64,000 nucleotides of DNA. Origin: Ceratodon purpureus (taxonomy: Eukaryota; Streptophyta; Bryopsida; Pseudoditrichales; Ditrichaceae). Made by a program: the position numbers and the translations under genes. Every line of letters starts with the position of its first letter. Position 1 is the first letter of the stretch. The notes beneath the pieces were generated by a model. That model ran no database searches. It saw nothing but the letters and a program-made list of their open reading frames with translations, and was not told the DNA's origin. Of this stretch, positions 59,264 through 64,000 are shown in pieces. Where the stretch lies: contig CM026432.1 in the NCBI GenBank assembly GCA_014871385.1, positions 2,382,150 through 2,446,149 on the forward strand, written 5' to 3'.

Positions 59264-60533
59264 AAATTGTCAAAAATTTATTACAAGCTTGTTTATTATA
59301 TAACTACATATCGAAGTATTTTTGAGTAATTCAAATACTATGTTGATTTTAAAATATATAATATGCATAATTTAAACGAATTATTATTTCTTTTTTGTTT
59401 AAGGTGTTAATATACAATTGAATTGGACAAGTATATGCTATAAGAATTTAATGCGTTGATATGAAAATATTATAAAAATATATGACATAAGACTAGGTTG
59501 ATTTACTTATGTGCCGTAATATATGTAAATGCAAACATCTGTTTTATTATTATTATTTTGTTGTTATATTTAGATTATTTATAGCTTTACAATTTCAATA
59601 CAATTGTTCATTAGACAAAACAAGTAATATGTAGATAATAACAACTAAAGTAATAAACATTCATTAAATAATCAAATCAACTTGACAGACGAGTTTGAAG
59701 TTTTTTATCAATAAATATTGTAAAACTTACCATTCTTTTTGTCTAAAAGCATGAAAAACATAGTTTACTTAAATGCATAGAGGCTAAATATCAAAATAAG
59801 ATTTCTTAAAGATGTAATAAAGGTTTATTTATATTTCAACTAGATGATACACCAAATCTAGAAAAATTATAGAAAATAAGGCTTCTTTTATTTAGAATAA
59901 ATAATATTTATAATTCATGATTGTCATAATTTTTATAACAATGTTTTTAAGAGCAATAATAAATATGACACTAAATTAATTAATTTTAACAAGCATGTAG
60001 AATAAATGTGTGTAAGATTTATTAAGAGTCCATTAAAGATATGCATTTATGCAATGCTAAAATATTAATATTCTTCAATATTAAGCAACAAAATTGTATC
60101 AAAACTAATTTGAAGTTTATTTATGTAATTATGAATCAAATCACAACCCAATTTGAAAAATTCCACGATTTGTTTGAATTGTAAGATATATAATTTTATT
60201 TAATAATAAAATGGGTCTATGTACAATAAAAAGTGATGCATTCTTCTCATCTCAACATAATTACATTGTCACAAAACTATTCGAATATATGTCATTATAA
60301 TGTTGAAAAGGCTATAAATGAATGTCATAAACTAGGTTGTATATTCTTTTGTGACATTTTTATAACACAAAGTTTTTGACAATTTTGTAACAACTTGAAT
60401 ATTGTTGTTGAAATAATTTATGACATATTCAAATAAAAAATAGTTCCACATGATGCAGATTTCTATTCAAAGAATGCAATGGAATTGCCATAAACGTGTT
60501 TTAAATCGTACATTCTTTACTTGTGTACAATCT
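59264..60533. other. AT-rich intergenic DNA, no gene seen
   Basis: No open frame of interest and no recognisable element were found between the miniature elements and the RAMP4 upstream region. Confidence 0.5.
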
Positions 60534-60644
60534 ATACCCGTCATAACCACCTACACCCGTTGTAATCATTCATACCCTCCATAACCATCAATACGCGTCC
60601 AAACCATCGATACCCGCCCAAATCGCCAATACCCGTCCAACATT
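60534..60644. repeat. 19 bp tandem array, five units plus a partial one
   Basis: Units such as ATACCCGTCATAACCACCT, ATACCCTCCATAACCATCA and ATACCCGCCCAAATCGCCA follow each other with a strict 19 bp period. They differ at several positions each, so the array is old or under little homogenisation. It lies about 300 bp upstream of the likely start region of RAMP4 transcription, at a sharp change from AT-rich to GC-rich DNA. Confidence 0.88.
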
Positions 60645-61220
60645 AATTTCAACAGTCACGGTTCTCAGGTTCATTGCACGTCCTCGACGACCTCCGCAAC
60701 CGCTACAGTCGCCTCTGGACGGCGTCACGATGCGCGTCTTCAATTCTCAACGCCACCCCCATTCCACGCGGAATCGTCGCCACAGGGAGCGCCTTGACAA
60801 TACAGCCCTCGTCCTCCGATTGGCCGCGGCCTCCCCTCTGACGTCACTCCCTCGCTCTCATTGGACCAAACACGCTGGTCTCGCCCGCATGTCCCACAAG
60901 TCGCCCACATGGACTCTGCCCCGCGTCTTCCATTATATCTGGACCCATAGCCAACACCGCACCCGAAACCCCTCTTTCCTAGATCCAGTGCTTCCAACTG
61001 TTCTCTCAAAGTACATATTAGTGGACATACCCAGGGCCGGATCGTCGTCTCACTTAAAATCAATCCAAAACCAACATATTACCCAACTCCACTACAATCT
61101 ACAACAGTTTTAGAATCGGAATCCGTAACTGTAACCTGGAAGTACATAGACTCGGCTTTGGGCGCTTGTGGCGGCTTTGAGTCGTCGTCTCCGATCAGAT
61201 AAATCGCTTACGACGGAGCG
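60645..61220 (+). promoter_or_regulatory. RAMP4 upstream region with possible TATA box
   Basis: The base composition turns GC-rich here. TATATCT at 60934-60940 could be a TATA box, which would put the transcript start near 60970 and the leader at about 470 nt. This is a guess from sequence and spacing only. A 127-codon plus-strand frame at 60730-61113 has no known domain and I do not call it a gene. Confidence 0.35.
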
Positions 61221-61445
61221 ATGACTGTCATTTTCCAAGCTTTTCTCTCATCGAAGCTCAAATATATTTCGAAGGGTAGCGTTAGTGGCGATCGTAGAGT
61301 TGATTCGGGACTATTTGTGAAGTGTTTGTTTGTTTTTTTGAGGAAGAGGAGATCGGGGTTACGTTCGGGGAAGAGCAGGTTGGAGTTTGTTGGAGGGCTA
61401 GGGTTTGGTTTCTCGCCTTTGTTGTTTTTGTCGCTGCGAAGATGA
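61221..61445 (+). other. upstream ORF whose stop overlaps the RAMP4 start codon
   Basis: An ATG at 61221 opens a 74-codon frame (MTVIFQAFLSSKL) that ends in TGA at 61443-61445, overlapping the RAMP4 ATG at 61442 as ATGA. If the leader is not spliced, ribosomes reading this ORF would end exactly at the main start, where reinitiation is possible. No known domain is seen in the peptide. Confidence 0.45.
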
Positions 61446-61648
61446 CGACCTCCAAGAGGCTGGCTGACAAGAAGAGCGCCAAGTTCCAGAAGAACGTGCA
61501 CAGGAGGGGCAATGTACCGGAGACGATGCTGAAGAAGAAGAACCAGTACCCAGTGGGACCGATGGTGCTGGGGCTGTTCGTGTTCGTCGTTGTGGGATCT
61601 TCTGTTATTCAGATCTTCCGATCTGCGACGAGCGGCGGCATGGCTTAA
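61442..61648 (+). CDS. RAMP4: RAMP4/SERP1, Sec61-associated ER protein (68 aa)
   Basis: RAMP4 is a small tail-anchored ER protein bound to the Sec61 translocon; it helps stabilise newly made membrane proteins under stress. Length and sequence are typical. The N terminus is MTTSKRLADKKSAKFQKNV with the basic cytosolic stretch HRRGNVPETMLKKKNQYPVG, then one membrane segment, PMVLGLFVFVVVGSSVIQIF, and a short tail. It is a single uninterrupted exon here. The start was chosen by alignment to the family; upstream in-frame codons are open but not conserved. Confidence 0.95.
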   Translation: MTTSKRLADKKSAKFQKNVHRRGNVPETMLKKKNQYPVGPMVLGLFVFVVVGSSVIQIFRSATSGGMA

Positions 61649-64000
61649 GGATATGAGGAGGATGGGGACTGGTAGTGTAGCGATTCTTTGGCGTCTCCAT
61701 GAGGAGACCCCGCCGCTATTGCGGTGAGGGTTTTGGTGGAGTGGCCGCTTGTTGGTGGCTTATGACGTATCGGGACGATGTTGTCTGGGACTCTTTTGTA
61801 AATTTTTAAGACTTTCAATCTAAAGATTGATACTATTTCCGCATATGCTTGGTCTGTGTATTGGTTTGTTCTCTTTTTTTCCCTTCAGATGTGAAGGACG
61901 TCTCTCTTTAGCTTTGGGTCTCTTGGATCTGGCCTCTAATGGGGTGGGACAAGTCGTTGCTAACTTCCTGGATACGGAGTTGTTGATGCAGTTGACAGCG
62001 GGTGGTTACAATCTCTTTCGATCAACTCAATGCACTTTAATGGTCGCTTGTTTTATTTAATGAAGTTCATTACAGGGTATGTGTTGCCGAGATGTGTTTC
62101 TCTGATTGATTCGTTGGCAGTATGAGCCTCTGTTCTCTGGAATGTCACGTGTGTGCGAATGCAGAGTCAGATTAAACTTTCAATTGTTGATGGCACTTGC
62201 AGATCGTGTGCCCTCCCAATTGGTAGTCTCTCAATGAGTTTCGCTGTTGAGAGCCATGTCAAAGATGTGTAGGCTTGAGTACATGTGTACGTGAATCGGA
62301 ATGTTAGGGAAGCTAGAAGTAAGGGTGCGCAAATAAGTCGACAGAATTCCCTTCCATGTGATTGTGTCCTCAGATTCCCTGCAAGTACTGTGACTCTGAG
62401 GGATGAGGATCCGGCAGCAAATATAATTGGAGCGTCGTAAGACCCAATAGCCTCACTGATTAAAACTCAATAGCAGGCATGTGACATGTAGACCTTCCCA
62501 GGTAAAGCAAATTGTAACAGCGCGAAATTTTGGTTTCGAGCCTGGAGACATGACTTTTGGGCGACTGTGTTTGACTTGTTTTTTCTCAACTTGATTTTAG
62601 CGTCGACGCCCAAGGTGAAACAAACAACGTGCAAAGAACGACATCTGCAATCCACAAGCTGTGTGTGCTTCATTCAGAACGTATGAGAAATTTGTACCAT
62701 CATCAGGGCACGATCATTGGGGATAAACATGTATAATTACAAGGATTACTGTGGTGAGTTTCTGGAAGTAATCAATGGCCAACTAGGAGTGAATTGTGAT
62801 CAGCACAGTTGACTAGGTGTGCACATCTTCTCTTTGTAACGTGTCTTACAATCATGCAAGCTTTGTCAACTTTATATATCTCACTCTTTTGTGCATGTAA
62901 TATTTAACTGTTTGTGGTTAGATTCTGATGAAAATTAGTTTCCACGAATTTCAGTACTTTATCTTTTATATTCAGCTCTATCATTTTGTGTGACTTCCAA
63001 TTGTGAGTGCATGTAGTTCGAGATGGTTGAACAGCAGCACTATTTAGACTGGCTGCTAAACTCAGAAATGTTCTTATCACAGCTAGTGATTTGAGTTGGA
63101 TTTTTCTTCCGTGCGTAGAATAGAATAATTATCACTTAAAAATTATACACGGCGTAAATTAACTTCCCCTTGTTCTATTAATTCAACACTACATACATCA
63201 AACGATTGGGGCAAGAGTATATCCTGAGATTAAATGGAAACCTCCATCTTGTGACACTTGAGGGATTACCCGAAGGCACAAGCAGATGCATCATACGTAA
63301 CGTGAAAGCAAGGAGATTACCAAGCAACGATGCGTGAGGGTGGAATATGTAAAAAGACGATACACGTTTCACACAGAAGATACACAGTTGCCAGTGGTAC
63401 TAGATGTGAAGCTTGTGAACGCATCGTGGCTTTTACTGCAATTAATGCAGTTCAAAGAAAAATAGACAAGGTACAACAAGAGCAGGGTGTGAGAGCAGAG
63501 GCTTGAACTAGGTTATAGCCCGTCGACCAACTCTAACACCGACGCCGGTATAATTTCTGCCGTTGATACAAACTGCTTCAGCTCTTGGAAGGTTGTTGCA
63601 AACATATAAGTTGTCAAATAAAATTTAATGCGAAGTTTCAACACTCCTCCTCAAAGGCCACTTCCAAGCGTTGGGACACATCAGCTACTCGACTTTTCAG
63701 CAATAGTGATCGGGGTTGCACAAATTTCCTCTCATTCATGTACATAAGAACATACCATGTCTACTTTCTCCATTGTTATAAATTCTTAAAAATCCACACA
63801 AGGGCATAATAGATTTAACACATAGTACCATACATTTCATGTTTGAACAAACACTGTACATATTCTTAATAATTTACAACCAAAAACCCTAAACCATATG
63901 CAAGATACTTCACATACCGACGTTGAGATAAGCCCGTACACACAAACAAAATATCATTTCTCAGACTCTATCAAAACGGTCTATTTCAGTAATTCGATCC
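61649..64000. other. RAMP4 3' region and intergenic DNA; possible last exon near the edge
   Basis: The first few hundred bases are the RAMP4 3' UTR. At 63509-63590 the minus strand reads ELKQFVSTAEIIPASVLELV and ends DGL before a stop, which looks like the C terminus of a protein, but I cannot name it or find its other exons. Nothing else is recognised up to the edge. Confidence 0.35.

Noticed and set aside
60730-61113. 127-codon plus-strand frame upstream of RAMP4
   Set aside because: No known domain; it lies in the likely promoter and leader, and its amino-acid make-up follows base composition.
1-64000. Search for CRISPR arrays, bacterial operons or riboswitches
   Set aside because: Intron-bearing plant genes throughout; no spaced direct-repeat array of CRISPR type was seen.

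Overview
The window reads as land-plant nuclear DNA, most likely from a moss or other bryophyte. It holds five intact conserved plant genes (CER3/WAX2, CLP1, RAD4/XPC, PDCD2, RAMP4) with GT-AG introns of roughly 50 to 700 bp, embedded in AT-rich intergenic DNA with many DNA transposons. The clade is inferred from gene content and gene style; I cannot name a genus.

Layout. 1-5.7 kb: AT-rich DNA, a piggyBac-type miniature element (2877-3740) and a decayed copy of EMC4, a subunit of the ER membrane protein complex. 5.76-15.4 kb: a large inverted duplication. Two arms of about 2.9 kb each carry one extensin-like cell-wall gene; the genes point away from each other and are separated by a 3.8 kb AT-rich spacer that holds another miniature element and a short retroposon with a 15 bp target duplication. 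15.6-19.5 kb: a complete ten-exon CER3 gene (cuticular wax and alkane synthesis) on the minus strand. 21.2-22.1 kb: an almost perfect foldback built from two 390 bp elements head to head. 22.25-32.27 kb: a 10,016 bp piggyBac element with matching 16 bp ends, TTAA on both sides, an open transposase with all three catalytic aspartates, and further coding-like exons on both sides of the transposase gene.

34.5-39.0 kb: CLP1 (ten exons, minus). 40.6-47.0 kb: RAD4 (sixteen exons, minus), divergent from the single-exon PDCD2 gene (48.1-49.6 kb, plus), whose start is a run of in-frame ATG codons. 51.8-55.05 kb: a hAT element with 8 bp target duplication and a broken transposase. 55.2-56.4 kb: remnants of an unrecognised AT-rich coding sequence. 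57.0-59.0 kb: two more piggyBac-type miniature elements. 60.5-61.6 kb: a 19 bp tandem array upstream of RAMP4, whose start codon overlaps the stop of an upstream ORF.

The host genes have unrelated housekeeping jobs (cuticle lipids, mRNA 3' processing, DNA damage recognition, ribosome-subunit chaperoning, ER translocation). I see no pathway cluster. The strongest unusual signal is the 10 kb piggyBac element together with four smaller elements that share its style of terminus. Exon ends were read by eye from splice consensus and reading frame and may be off by a base in places.
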